Positions 1 through 8,084 of a DNA stretch of 64,000 bases are shown here, piece by piece. The DNA is from Rhizobium sophoriradicis (GTDB lineage Bacteria; Pseudomonadota; Alphaproteobacteria; Rhizobiales; Rhizobiaceae). The stretch covers positions 1 to 64,000 of the forward strand of contig NZ_RQIH01000022.1 of assembly GCF_003939025.1 (NCBI RefSeq), given 5' to 3'. The first letter of the stretch is position 1; every line of letters starts with the position of its first letter. The translations under genes were made by a program, and so were the position numbers. Under the pieces are notes generated by a model that saw nothing but the letters and a program-made list of their open reading frames with translations, did no database searches and was not told where the DNA came from.

Positions 1-2
1 GC

Positions 3-410
3 CAGCCGATCGAGATCTACGGCGAAGGCAATATGAGCCGTGATTTCACCTATATCGATGACCTCGTCGAAGCGATCGTCAGATTGTCGGCAATTGCGCC
101 CCGCGAGGAAAATCGCCTCAACGACGCGGCGGTCGAAACGCTTTCGCGCCAGGCGCCCTTCCGCGTCGTCAATATCGGCGGTGGCCAGCCGGTCAGCCTG
201 ATGGATTTCGTCGAGACGGTAGAAAAGGCACTCGGCCAGCCTGCCATTCGCCAGATGCTGGCGATGCAGAAGGGCGATGTGCCGCGCACCTTCGCCGCCC
301 CCGATCTGCTTGTCGCGCTGACGGGCTACAAACCGGCAACGACCTTGGACGTCGGCGTCAAGGCTTTCGTCGAATGGTATCTCGATGTGCGCGGCCAACT
401 CGACGGCTGA
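3..410 (+). CDS. NAD-dependent nucleotide-sugar epimerase, C-terminal part
   Basis: The reading frame is already open at the left edge, so only the last 135 residues or so are present. They carry the C-terminal signature of extended SDR epimerases of the UDP-glucuronate 4-epimerase group: SRDFTYIDDLVEAI (substrate-domain entry), VVNIGGGQPVSLMDFV, and GDVPRTFA, where this family usually has QPGDVPATYAD. Such enzymes interconvert UDP-glucuronate and UDP-galacturonate in the cytoplasm for surface polysaccharide synthesis. The exact substrate cannot be set from the fragment. The next gene is convergent, so this is the end of its transcription unit. Confidence 0.85.
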   Translation, partial: QPIEIYGEGNMSRDFTYIDDLVEAIVRLSAIAPREENRLNDAAVETLSRQAPFRVVNIGGGQPVSLMDFVETVEKALGQPAIRQMLAMQKGDVPRTFAAPDLLVALTGYKPATTLDVGVKAFVEWYLDVRGQLDG

Positions 411-440
411 CTTAGGTCGCTCTGGAGGATGCGAGGCGCT

Positions 441-755
441 TTAACGGAGGAGCGCAGCCGCCTGCACCGCCTCTAAAGCCTTCGAAACCATATAGTCGAC
501 GACGACCGTCAGGTTCTGTGCATAGGTTTTGAGTTGGTAACCTTCGCCTTCGACCGCCGCCGGACTGCGCAGAACGAAGGGTACACCCGGCCGTACGAAT
601 CCGGCGCGCGTCGTCAGCGGAACCTCGGGCGCGTAGCCGATGGCGGAGGTGTACATCAGGTCGCGTGCGAGGCTGGCGGGGCCGACGGCGAAGGCCGGCC
701 CGGCAGCGGCATTGACGGTCAAAGTCAAGGCGATGGCGGCAAGTGTTCTATGCAT
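441..755 (-). CDS. Small exported protein of unknown function
   Basis: A 104-residue protein with a clear Sec signal peptide: basic start MHR, hydrophobic core around residues 5-17, and likely cleavage after AFA near residue 23. The mature part of about 80 residues has no cysteines and no motif I recognise. A GGGGAC stretch about 8 nt upstream of the ATG may serve as ribosome-binding site. It is convergent with the epimerase and stands alone. Function unknown; periplasmic location is inferred from the signal peptide only. Confidence 0.55.
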   Translation of the reverse strand: MHRTLAAIALTLTVNAAAGPAFAVGPASLARDLMYTSAIGYAPEVPLTTRAGFVRPGVPFVLRSPAAVEGEGYQLKTYAQNLTVVVDYMVSKALEAVQAAALLR

Positions 756-1032
756 GTCGAGTCCCCATTTGTGGATCGGCGGGCTTTCGCTCCGTTCGGT
801 TCCAAACGATCGACGCGTCTGTCCACGCCTCGGCCGCTTTCATGAGACCACTCTACACGCCAGGATTTGCAGTGCTTTTAAGCGGATCGGTCAAATTTTA
901 CGAAATTTGACTTTCTCCGGCTTTCCAGGATTTGAGGACCGCACAGCGCCCCGCACCCATGGCGAGCGCCTCCGCCGGCCGATACGCCGCGACCAACACG
1001 CAATGCCAATGATGTGAACGCTGGCCCGCAGT

Positions 1033-1185
1033 CTACAGAATGCGATCCAGCTTCTTGTTGATGTGCAAATTGGGCATCAATCCCGCACTCTGGGCAGCAT
1101 GATAGGACTCTCGCGCCGCGTCGAACGAGATCGACCACATAATGGCGCTCAGCAGGAGCGCGATAATATAGATTTGGATACGCAT
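1033..1185 (-). CDS. Possible single-pass membrane microprotein
   Basis: A 50-residue frame beginning MRIQIYIIALLLSAIMW, which gives one hydrophobic helix at residues 3-18 followed by a polar tail. This shape is common for small inner-membrane proteins. A longer version opening upstream is possible but adds an unlikely extension. There is no good Shine-Dalgarno sequence and no recognised family, so this is a weak call based on protein-like composition alone. Confidence 0.3.
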   Translation of the reverse strand: MRIQIYIIALLLSAIMWSISFDAARESYHAAQSAGLMPNLHINKKLDRIL

Positions 1186-1522
1186 CGCATTTGGCGATAC
1201 GGAAGGAGCAAGGCAGTTTTGTGTCAAAAAATGAGCGTATAACGAGAAAAACGGCGGGATAGTCATTCCGCGGCGGACGACCCCAGACATACTAGTGTCG
1301 AAATTAGCGATGCCACAGCGCTACTGTTAGCAGCCACCCCAAGCTCCCTGAGAGGTCCGTTTGCACGGGCTTCATTGCTTTTCCCTGCCGGCACATCTTT
1401 GCCGATCTGAAAATCTCGACTGGCTCGAGCAGGAAAGCTCGGTCTGCCCCGCAACCTCCCCGTCCTTTACCACCGCCTCCCAGGATCCGTTCCCTCTCCC
1501 GTCAAAACGCATCCCGATATAT
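1186..1522. other. Intergenic region with no gene seen
   Basis: About 340 bases between the small membrane frame and the cecR promoter. No conserved frame, hairpin-plus-T-tract or repeat was found on either strand. The right end runs into the TetR-type operator and promoter described separately. Confidence 0.4.
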
Positions 1523-1560
1523 ATCATTCGATTGACTGATTTTTACGTTGGTGCTATAAA
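1523..1560 (+). promoter_or_regulatory. Promoter with overlapping TetR-type operator for the cecR-ybh operon
   Basis: A sigma-70 type promoter reads TTGACT (1532-1537), a 17-nt spacer, then TATAAA (1555-1560). An imperfect 18-bp dyad, ATCATTCGATTGACTGAT (1523-1540, 14 of 18 positions symmetric), covers the -35 box. A repressor bound there would block polymerase, as expected for an autoregulating TetR protein. The start site predicted about 7 nt past the -10 falls on or next to the ATG at 1567, so the mRNA may be leaderless. Confidence 0.6.
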
Positions 1561-1566
1561 TTCGTC

Positions 1567-2271
1567 ATGACCCAGAACAACGATACCCAAAACCCACCAA
1601 CCTCCGCCCGCGCCGAGATCGCGCGGCAGAAGATGCTAACGGCCGCTCTCGACGTATTCGGGCGCTACGGCTTCGATGGTGCTTCGACCCGCCAGCTGAC
1701 AGAAGCGGCCGGCGTCAACCTGCAGGCAATCCCCTATTATTTCGGCAGCAAGGAAGGCCTCTACATCGCCACCGCCGAATATCTGATGACGCGGATCGAC
1801 GCCCATGTCAGCGGCATGCGGGCACGCATCGGTGCGCATCTGATGGCGCTCGACGCGGCCGGCGAACCGCTCGGCGAAGCCCAGGCGCGCGCCTTCCTCA
1901 CCGAAGTTCTCCAGACCATGGTGACGCTCTTCGTCGCAAAGGAATCCGAACCCTGGGCCCGCTTTCTGATCCGCGAGCAGATGGAGCCGACCGAGGCTTT
2001 CAGGCGGGTCTATCAGGGCATGATGAGGCCGATGATCGAGATGGGTCGCCGGCTCGTCGGCGCCATTCTGCGCGAGGATCCGGCGTCCGAACATGTGCGC
2101 CTGCGCACCTTCAATCTCGTCGGCAGTATCCTCATCTTCCGCTTCGCCCATGCTTCCGTGCTCGCGCAGATGGAATGGGAGACCTTCGGCCCCGAGCAGG
2201 TGGAGATCTTGCGGCGCCTGGCCGCCGAACTGGCCGAAGTCATAGGTCAGCCGAAAGGCGGTGCAGCATGA
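1567..2271 (+). CDS. cecR: TetR-family regulator, CecR-like (DUF1956 C-terminus)
   Basis: A 234-residue TetR repressor. The N-terminal HTH (about residues 15-65) reads ALDVFGRYGFDGASTRQL...PYYFGSKEGLY; the remainder matches the CerR/DUF1956 ligand domain. In E. coli CecR (YbiH) controls the ybhGFSR drug-efflux genes. Here the regulator overlaps a ybhG-like gene by 4 nt (ATGA) and is followed by the full ybhFSR set, so the same regulator-target pairing is inferred. A strong dyad overlaps its own -35 element. The inducing ligand is not visible from sequence. Confidence 0.85.
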   Translation: MTQNNDTQNPPTSARAEIARQKMLTAALDVFGRYGFDGASTRQLTEAAGVNLQAIPYYFGSKEGLYIATAEYLMTRIDAHVSGMRARIGAHLMALDAAGEPLGEAQARAFLTEVLQTMVTLFVAKESEPWARFLIREQMEPTEAFRRVYQGMMRPMIEMGRRLVGAILREDPASEHVRLRTFNLVGSILIFRFAHASVLAQMEWETFGPEQVEILRRLAAELAEVIGQPKGGAA

Positions 2272-3281
2272 AACGCATCCTTCCCCTCGCCATCCTTATC
2301 CTCGTCGCCGGCGGCGCTGCCGCATGGTGGTACGGTGTACCCGAGAAGCTCGGCTGGCTGCCCGAAGCCCGCCGCGAATTCGTCCTTTACGGCAATGTCG
2401 ATATCCGCCAGGTCTCGCTCGGCTTTCGCGTCAGCGGCCGCCTCTCCGAGCTCCGCGTCGACGAGGGCGATGTCGTCAAGAGGGATGCGGTCCTGGCGAA
2501 GCTCGACGCCGCGCCCTATGAGTTCGCCGTCCGCTCGGGCGAGGCCAATGCCGCAGCCCTTCGCGCAACGCTCGACAAGCTGAAGGCCGGCCCGCGGCCG
2601 ACCGAAATCGCCCAGGCGCGTGCCGCCTATGACGAGAGCCTCGCCGATCTTGAAAACGCCAACCTCGCCTATGAACGCGCCCGCCAGCTTCGCCCGCAGG
2701 GCACGATTTCCGAGGCGAGCCTCGATCAGGCGACCGCTGCGAAGGCAATGGCCGCCGCCCGCTCCCAGTCCGCCAATGAGGCGCTGAAACTGCTCGAGGA
2801 AGGCTCGCGCGTCGAGGATATCGCCGCCGCCGACGCCCAGCTGAAGGCCGCCGAGGCAACCCTCGCCTCGGCCCGCACCTCGCTCGCAGATACCGAGCTG
2901 CGTGCGCCGAACGATGGCATCATCCTCTCCCGGGTGCGCGAGAACGGCGCGATCGTATCGCCGGCCGATACCGTCTTCGTGCTCTCCCTGACCGAGCCCG
3001 TCTGGGTGCGCAGCTACGTCGCCGAGCCCGATCTCGGCCGCATCCATCCCGGCATGAAGGTTTCCGTCGCCTCCGATACGGCGCCGGAAAAGCCCTATGA
3101 GGGAACGATCGGCTTCATCTCGCCGGTTGCCGAATTCACCCCGAAATCGGTGGAGACGCCGGAGCTCAGGACCGATCTTGTCTATCGCCTGAGGATCGTC
3201 ATCGACAAGCCTGGCCCGGATCTGCGCCAGGGCATGCCGGTCACGGTGCGGCTTTCCCAGCCTGCGGCGCGCGGACAATGA
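2268..3281 (+). CDS. ybhG: HlyD/YbhG-type membrane fusion protein of ABC efflux pump
   Basis: 337 residues from the ATG that overlaps the regulator stop codon; the frame is open further upstream but that part lies inside cecR. An N-terminal signal anchor (residues 4-22) leads to a lipoyl-like half (GRLSELRVDEGDVVKRDAVL), a long alpha-helical hairpin rich in Ala and Glu (about 85-215), the second lipoyl half (LRAPNDGIILSRVRENGAIV) and a beta-barrel domain. It would sit in the periplasm and link the inner-membrane ABC exporter to an outer-membrane channel. Its stop overlaps the start of the ATPase gene, so translation is coupled. Confidence 0.88.
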   Translation: MKRILPLAILILVAGGAAAWWYGVPEKLGWLPEARREFVLYGNVDIRQVSLGFRVSGRLSELRVDEGDVVKRDAVLAKLDAAPYEFAVRSGEANAAALRATLDKLKAGPRPTEIAQARAAYDESLADLENANLAYERARQLRPQGTISEASLDQATAAKAMAAARSQSANEALKLLEEGSRVEDIAAADAQLKAAEATLASARTSLADTELRAPNDGIILSRVRENGAIVSPADTVFVLSLTEPVWVRSYVAEPDLGRIHPGMKVSVASDTAPEKPYEGTIGFISPVAEFTPKSVETPELRTDLVYRLRIVIDKPGPDLRQGMPVTVRLSQPAARGQ

Positions 3282-5023
3282 CCGCCGCAGGGCCCAGGGA
3301 CGACGACAGGCCATTCGTCCGGATCGATGGCGTCACCAAGCGGTTCGGCGATGCGCCTCCGGCCCTCGACGCCATCTCCGGTGTGATCGGCGGCGGTGCG
3401 ATCACCGGCCTCGTCGGCCCCGATGGTGCCGGCAAGACGACATTGATCCGCCTGATGACCGGCCTGATGCTGCCGGACACAGGCAGCGTGGAAGTTCTCG
3501 GCTTCGACACCAGGAAGAATGCCGCCGGTATCCAAGCGGCGATCGGCTACATGCCGCAGCGCTTCGGCCTCTATGAGGACCTCTCGGTGCTGGAAAACCT
3601 CAATCTCTACGCCGATCTGCGCGGCTTGCCGAGGAGCGAACGCGCCGGCGTCTTCGACGAGCTGCTGACGTTCACCGACCTCAAGCGCTTCACCGGCCGG
3701 CTCGCCGGCAAGCTTTCCGGCGGCATGAAGCAGAAGCTCGGCCTTGCCTGCGCGCTGCTGAAAAAGCCGCGCCTGCTGCTGCTCGACGAGCCAGGCGTGG
3801 GCGTCGACCCGATCTCGCGCCGCGACCTCTGGAAGATGGTCGAGAACCTGACGAAGGAAGGCATCGGCGTGCTCTGGTCGACCGCCTACCTTGATGAGGC
3901 GGAGGCCTGCGACCATGTGCTGCTCCTGAACCAGGGAAAGCTGCTCTTCTCGGGAAAACCTCTGGACCTGACCGAACGCGTCGGCGACCGGGTCTTCAGG
4001 GTTTCCGGCGTCACGGGACGCCGGCGGCAGGTGCTTGCCGAACTATTACAGGCTGATGGCGTCATCGACGGCGTGATCCAGGGCGAGGCGATCCGCCTGG
4101 TGGCAGCCAAGGACAAGAGGCCCGATATCGGCAAGGCCGGTGACGGCGCATCGCTTGCCCCTGCCCCGCCCCGCTTCGAGGATGCCTTCGTCGACATGCT
4201 GGGCGGCGGTCCCGGAGGCCGCTCCCGGCTTGCCGAGGCGCAAGAACCGCTGAAGGTCGAGGGCGACCGCCCGGTGATCGAGGCCAGGAGCCTCACCAAA
4301 CGCTTCGGTGATTTCACCGCCGCCGACGACATCAGCTTCGATATCCGCCGCGGCGAGATCTTCGGCCTGCTCGGCCCGAACGGCGCCGGCAAATCCACCA
4401 CCTTCAAGATGCTCTGCGGCCTGTTGAAACCGACCGGCGGCGAAGGCCGCGTCGCCGGTTTCGATCTTCGCCGTGATGCCGCGGAGGCCCGCAACCAACT
4501 CGGCTACATGGCGCAGAAGTTCTCGCTCTATGGCGATCTCACCGTCATGCAGAACCTCGAATTCTTCGCCGGCGTCTACGGCCTTCGCGGCCAGCGCAGA
4601 CGCGAACGCATCGCGCTGATGGCTGATATTTTCGATTTCGGCCGCCATGACCGCGAGGCAGCCAAGGATCTGCCGCTCGGCCTCAAGCAGCGGCTGGCGC
4701 TCGCCTGCGCCGTCATGCACGAGCCGCGCGCACTCTTCCTCGACGAACCGACCTCCGGCGTCGATCCGATCACCCGGCGCGAATTCTGGACCCATATCAA
4801 TGCGCTCGTCGAAAAAGGCGTCACCGTCCTCGTCACCACCCATTTCATGGACGAGGCGGAATATTGCGACCGTATTTCGCTGATCTATCGCGGCCGCTCG
4901 ATCGCGCTCGGCTCGCCCGATGAATTGAAGGCCCGTGTCGCGACAAAGGATGAGCCGGACCCGACGATGGAGGATGCCTTCATTGCGCTGGTGCAGCAGT
5001 CGGAAGCGGAGGACACCGCATGA
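3278..5023 (+). CDS. ybhF: Double-ATPase ABC exporter subunit (YbhF-like)
   Basis: 581 residues holding two complete ABC ATPase domains in tandem. The first has Walker A GPDGAGKTT (near 47-55), signature LSGGMKQ and Walker B LLLLDEPGVGVDP. The second has Walker A GPNGAGKST (near 365) and FLDEPTSGVDP. The second signature is degenerate, LPLGLKQRLA in place of LSGGQ, a common feature of asymmetric exporters. E. coli YbhF has the same fused layout and length. It powers the two ABC-2 permeases encoded directly downstream; start and stop codons overlap both neighbours by 4 nt. Confidence 0.92.
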   Translation: MTAAGPRDDDRPFVRIDGVTKRFGDAPPALDAISGVIGGGAITGLVGPDGAGKTTLIRLMTGLMLPDTGSVEVLGFDTRKNAAGIQAAIGYMPQRFGLYEDLSVLENLNLYADLRGLPRSERAGVFDELLTFTDLKRFTGRLAGKLSGGMKQKLGLACALLKKPRLLLLDEPGVGVDPISRRDLWKMVENLTKEGIGVLWSTAYLDEAEACDHVLLLNQGKLLFSGKPLDLTERVGDRVFRVSGVTGRRRQVLAELLQADGVIDGVIQGEAIRLVAAKDKRPDIGKAGDGASLAPAPPRFEDAFVDMLGGGPGGRSRLAEAQEPLKVEGDRPVIEARSLTKRFGDFTAADDISFDIRRGEIFGLLGPNGAGKSTTFKMLCGLLKPTGGEGRVAGFDLRRDAAEARNQLGYMAQKFSLYGDLTVMQNLEFFAGVYGLRGQRRRERIALMADIFDFGRHDREAAKDLPLGLKQRLALACAVMHEPRALFLDEPTSGVDPITRREFWTHINALVEKGVTVLVTTHFMDEAEYCDRISLIYRGRSIALGSPDELKARVATKDEPDPTMEDAFIALVQQSEAEDTA

Positions 5024-6147
5024 GCGCCTCGTCAGGCCGGCTCCGGCGTCTTTCAGCCCTGGTGCGCAAGGAAAGCCTTCAGGCGATCCGCGATCCGAGC
5101 AGCATCCTCATCGCCTTCGTGCTGCCGCTGATCCTGCTCTTTCTCTTCGGCTACGGCGTCTCGCTCGATACCAGCCGCACCCGCATCGGCCTGGCGACCG
5201 AGGAGATGACGCCGCTGACGCAGGATCTTGCGGCCAGCTTCCGCGCCTCGCGTTATTTCGATGTGGCGATCGGCCGAGACCGGCGCCTGTTCGAGGAAGA
5301 TCTCGTGATCGGCAAGGTCCGCGGCATCGTCGTCATTCCGGCCGATTTCACCACACGCTATACCGCCGGCAACCACCCCTCCATCCAGGTGATCGTCGAC
5401 GGTTCCGATCCGAACACGGCCAATTTCGTGCAGAATTATGCGCAGGGTGCCGTTGCCAACTGGGAGCAGCAGCGCCAGGCGGACGTCGCCACCTCCGAAG
5501 CCACCATCGCGGTCGAGCAGCGCTTCTGGTTCAATCCGGAGCTGACCAGCCGCAATTTCCTCGTGCCGGGCTCGATCGCCATCGTCATGACGCTGGTCGG
5601 CACGCTTCTGACCTCGCTGGTCGTCGCCCGCGAATGGGAGCGCGGCACGATGGAGGCGATGATGGCGACGCCGGTAACCGCCGTCGAGCTGCTCGCCGGC
5701 AAGATCCTGCCCTATTTCCTGCTCGGCCTCACCTCGATGACGCTCTGCGTGCTGCTTGCGGTCTTTCTCTTCGGTGTGCCGTTCCGCGGTTCGGTCGCGG
5801 CCCTTTACGCCCTTTCGGCCGCCTTTCTGATACCGGCGCTCGGGCAGGGCTTGCTGATCTCGACGGCCACTAAGAACCAGTTCCTCGCCTCGCAGCTGGC
5901 GCTGATATCAGCCTTCCTGCCTGCCTTCCTGCTGTCGGGCTTCCTGTTCGAGATCAACTCCATGCCTGAGATCATCCAGTGGATCACCTTCATCGTGCCG
6001 GCGCGCTACCTTATCCCCAGCCTGCAGACCGTGTTCCTTGCCGGCGACATCTGGCCGATGTTCACCAAGGCAATCTCCGTCATGCTGACGATCGGCGCCA
6101 TCATGTTCATGCTCGCCGCGCGTAGCACCCGAAAGAGGATCGGCTGA
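5020..6147 (+). CDS. ybhS: ABC-2 type permease (YbhS-like)
   Basis: 375 residues with the ABC-2 permease layout: one N-terminal membrane helix (about 28-47, FVLPLILLFLFGYGVSL), a large extracytoplasmic domain, then five C-terminal helices starting near FLVPGSIAIVMTLVGTLL. The conserved cytoplasmic coupling segment is VAREWERGTMEAMMATP. It forms a heterodimeric pore with the next gene product. The operon layout and homology to YbhFSR suggest export of drugs or other amphiphiles; the natural substrate is unknown. Confidence 0.9.
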   Translation: MSASSGRLRRLSALVRKESLQAIRDPSSILIAFVLPLILLFLFGYGVSLDTSRTRIGLATEEMTPLTQDLAASFRASRYFDVAIGRDRRLFEEDLVIGKVRGIVVIPADFTTRYTAGNHPSIQVIVDGSDPNTANFVQNYAQGAVANWEQQRQADVATSEATIAVEQRFWFNPELTSRNFLVPGSIAIVMTLVGTLLTSLVVAREWERGTMEAMMATPVTAVELLAGKILPYFLLGLTSMTLCVLLAVFLFGVPFRGSVAALYALSAAFLIPALGQGLLISTATKNQFLASQLALISAFLPAFLLSGFLFEINSMPEIIQWITFIVPARYLIPSLQTVFLAGDIWPMFTKAISVMLTIGAIMFMLAARSTRKRIG

Positions 6148-6148
6148 G

Positions 6149-7261
6149 ATGGGATGGACAAGGCTTTACGCCCTCATCGTCAAGGAACTGCTCGCCGTGC
6201 TGCGCGATCCCAAGGGCCGCGCCATCCTCATTGGCCCGCCGATTGTCCAGCTTCTCGTCTTTTCCTATGCCGCCACGCTGGAAGTGCGCAATGTCGACCT
6301 CATGATCCTCAACCGCGACAGCGGCCATTGGGGCCAGGAACTGATCGAGCGCATCGACGGGTCGCCGACCTTTCGCAACATCGAATTCGCCGCCGATCAG
6401 GGCGAAGTCCGGGTGGCGATCGATAACCAGACGGTGATCGCCGCCGTCGAGATCGGCCCGGATTTTTCGCGCAATATCGAGGCGGGAACACCCGCCGATC
6501 TGCAGGTCGTGCTCGACGGCCGCCGCTCCAATGCCTCGCAGATCGTCGCGGGCTACCTCGCGCAGATCGGCGCGACCCTCGCCGCCGAGACGCCGGCGGG
6601 CAAGCGCGCCGGCACTGAGATGGTGTCGACGGTGCCCCGCAACTGGTTCAACCCGAACCTCACCTTCCAATGGTTCATGGTGCCGAACCTGATCGCCAGC
6701 ATCGCGCTGCTGATCGGTCTGATCGTCACGGCCCTGTCGATCGCCCGCGAGCGCGAGCTCGGCACCTTCGACCAGCTGATGGTTTCGCCGCTGCGCATGC
6801 ACGAGATCCTGATCGGCAAGCTGATCCCGCCGATGATGATCGGCCTGTTCCACATCACCGTCTATATCCTCGCCGCCGTCTTCCTGTTCGAGGTGCCGCT
6901 GCGCGGTTCGCTCTTGCTGCTTTACGGCAGCGCGATCTTCTATCTCGGCTCGGTCGCCGGCCTCGGCCTCTTCATTTCGGCACTGTCGATGACGCAGCAG
7001 CAGGCAATTCTCGGCGCCTTTCTGTTCATGGTGCCGGCCATGCTGCTTTCCGGCTTCGCAACCCCGATCGAGAACATGCCGGGCTGGCTGCAGCCGATAA
7101 CCTTCATCAATCCGCTGCGCTATTTCCTGGTGATCGTCAAAGGCGTCTTCCTCAAGGATATCCCCTTGAGCGAGGTGATAAACCAGACGATCCCGCTGGC
7201 GCTGATCGCCGCCGTCACGCTCAGCGCCGCCGCGTGGCTCTTTCGCCGGCGGCTGGAATGA
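6149..7261 (+). CDS. ybhR: ABC-2 type permease (YbhR-like)
   Basis: 370 residues, a paralogue of the preceding permease with the same topology: N-terminal helix near 25-42, extracytoplasmic domain, and coupling motif ARERELGTFDQLMVSP before the membrane block. It starts 1 nt after the preceding stop codon, so the five genes from 1567 form one operon. It should pair with the YbhS-like subunit. No terminator-like hairpin directly follows; the next promoter lies about 60 bp downstream. Confidence 0.9.
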   Translation: MGWTRLYALIVKELLAVLRDPKGRAILIGPPIVQLLVFSYAATLEVRNVDLMILNRDSGHWGQELIERIDGSPTFRNIEFAADQGEVRVAIDNQTVIAAVEIGPDFSRNIEAGTPADLQVVLDGRRSNASQIVAGYLAQIGATLAAETPAGKRAGTEMVSTVPRNWFNPNLTFQWFMVPNLIASIALLIGLIVTALSIARERELGTFDQLMVSPLRMHEILIGKLIPPMMIGLFHITVYILAAVFLFEVPLRGSLLLLYGSAIFYLGSVAGLGLFISALSMTQQQAILGAFLFMVPAMLLSGFATPIENMPGWLQPITFINPLRYFLVIVKGVFLKDIPLSEVINQTIPLALIAAVTLSAAAWLFRRRLE

Positions 7262-7320
7262 GGCGATTTCAGCCACCTCACAGAATGTGAACCGGGCTTC
7301 CAAAGCGTGAATCTCCTGCC

Positions 7321-7345
7321 GGAACATCGGCCAGGCGGCGTCGTT
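7321..7345 (+). promoter_or_regulatory. EcfG-type general stress promoter
   Basis: GGAAC at 7321-7325, a 16-nt spacer, then CGTT at 7342-7345. This matches the alphaproteobacterial EcfG/RpoE2 consensus at every defined position. The predicted start near 7352 leaves a short leader containing an AAAGGAG ribosome-binding site before the ATG at 7379. The EcfG gene itself is in this window at 22667. Confidence 0.72.
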
Positions 7346-7378
7346 ACCCAGACGCAACCCCAGCAAAGGAGAAGCAAA

Positions 7379-7774
7379 ATGTACAAGATTCTACTTGTCT
7401 CCGGCGCCCTTGCGCTTTCGTCTTTCGCTACCAACGCTCTTGCTGACGGCGCTGTCACCGGTGCGGCCGGCGGCGCCATCACCGGCGCGATTGTCGGCGG
7501 CCCCGTGGGTGCTGCCGTTGGCGGCATAGCCGGCGGTGTCGCCGGCGCTGTCGTCGATCCGCCGCCGCGCGAGGTCGTCACCTACGTCCAGCAGCAGCCT
7601 GCCCCGACTGCCCGCGTGGTGGTTGAGGAGCCGATCGTCGTCGGCAAGCCGCTCCCGGCCGATGTCGTCGTCACTCCGGTGCCCGATAACCCGAAATACG
7701 CCTACACGGTCATCAACAATCAGCGCGTGATCGTCGAACCCCGCACGCACCGCGTCGTGCAGGTCATCGAATAA
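7379..7774 (+). CDS. Exported glycine-zipper protein, DUF1236-like
   Basis: 131 residues. A signal peptide (residues 1-22, ending ALA) is followed by a Gly/Ala-rich segment with repeated GAxxGAxxGG spacing (about 25-60), typical of glycine-zipper membrane-associated proteins. A C-terminal domain ends ...VIVEPRTHRVVQVIE, resembling the small rhizobial DUF1236 family. The ATG at 7379 has a strong AAAGGAG site; an upstream in-frame extension would run through the promoter. An EcfG-type promoter and a UUCG-loop terminator flank it, so it is a single-gene stress unit. Molecular role unknown. Confidence 0.8.
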   Translation: MYKILLVSGALALSSFATNALADGAVTGAAGGAITGAIVGGPVGAAVGGIAGGVAGAVVDPPPREVVTYVQQQPAPTARVVVEEPIVVGKPLPADVVVTPVPDNPKYAYTVINNQRVIVEPRTHRVVQVIE

Positions 7775-7986
7775 TCAAGCGGCCGATGCCGCCCCTGCGG
7801 CTCGGCAACCTCCGGCCCCGCTTCGGCGGGGCCGCCTTTTGTACGTTTGCGCCAGTGGCCGAAAAGCAACGACAGGACTACAAGGAGCCGCGGCAGCCTG
7901 AATCCTGGCGGCAGCGCCTCTATCGGGATCTGTTCGCCGTACAGCTTGCCCTGTTTCAGCGATAGAATAGTCAGGGTTGAAAGCAT
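7720..7986 (-). CDS. Possible small ORF antisense to the 7379 gene end
   Basis: An ATG at 7986 has an AAGGAT ribosome-binding site 7 nt upstream and opens an 88-residue frame with one hydrophobic stretch (PRLLVVLSLLFGHW). The frame runs through the terminator hairpin of the convergent gene, and the C-terminal half looks like non-coding translation. I list it only because of the good ribosome-binding site. It may equally be nothing. Confidence 0.2.
   Translation of the reverse strand: MLSTLTILSLKQGKLYGEQIPIEALPPGFRLPRLLVVLSLLFGHWRKRTKGGPAEAGPEVAEPQGRHRPLDYSMTCTTRCVRGSTITR
7813..7840 (+). terminator. Intrinsic terminator with UUCG tetraloop
   Basis: A 9-bp perfect GC stem (7813-7821 with 7826-7834), loop TTCG, and TTTT at 7837-7840. 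It lies 39 nt past the stop of the 7379 gene, whose transcript it should end. Confidence 0.85.
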
Positions 7987-8084
7987 GTGCCGATCCTTCA
8001 TCCATCTCGATGGACGAGAGTGGTGCATGCAACGCGGCTGCGTCCTTAAAGGCTCTGCTAAAAGCTGCTAAAACTTCCAAAAAC

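Noticed and set aside
785..803. GGAAC on the minus strand upstream of the 441-755 gene
   Set aside because: At 16 or 17 nt spacing the -10 would be CCGC or CGCC, which does not fit CGTT.
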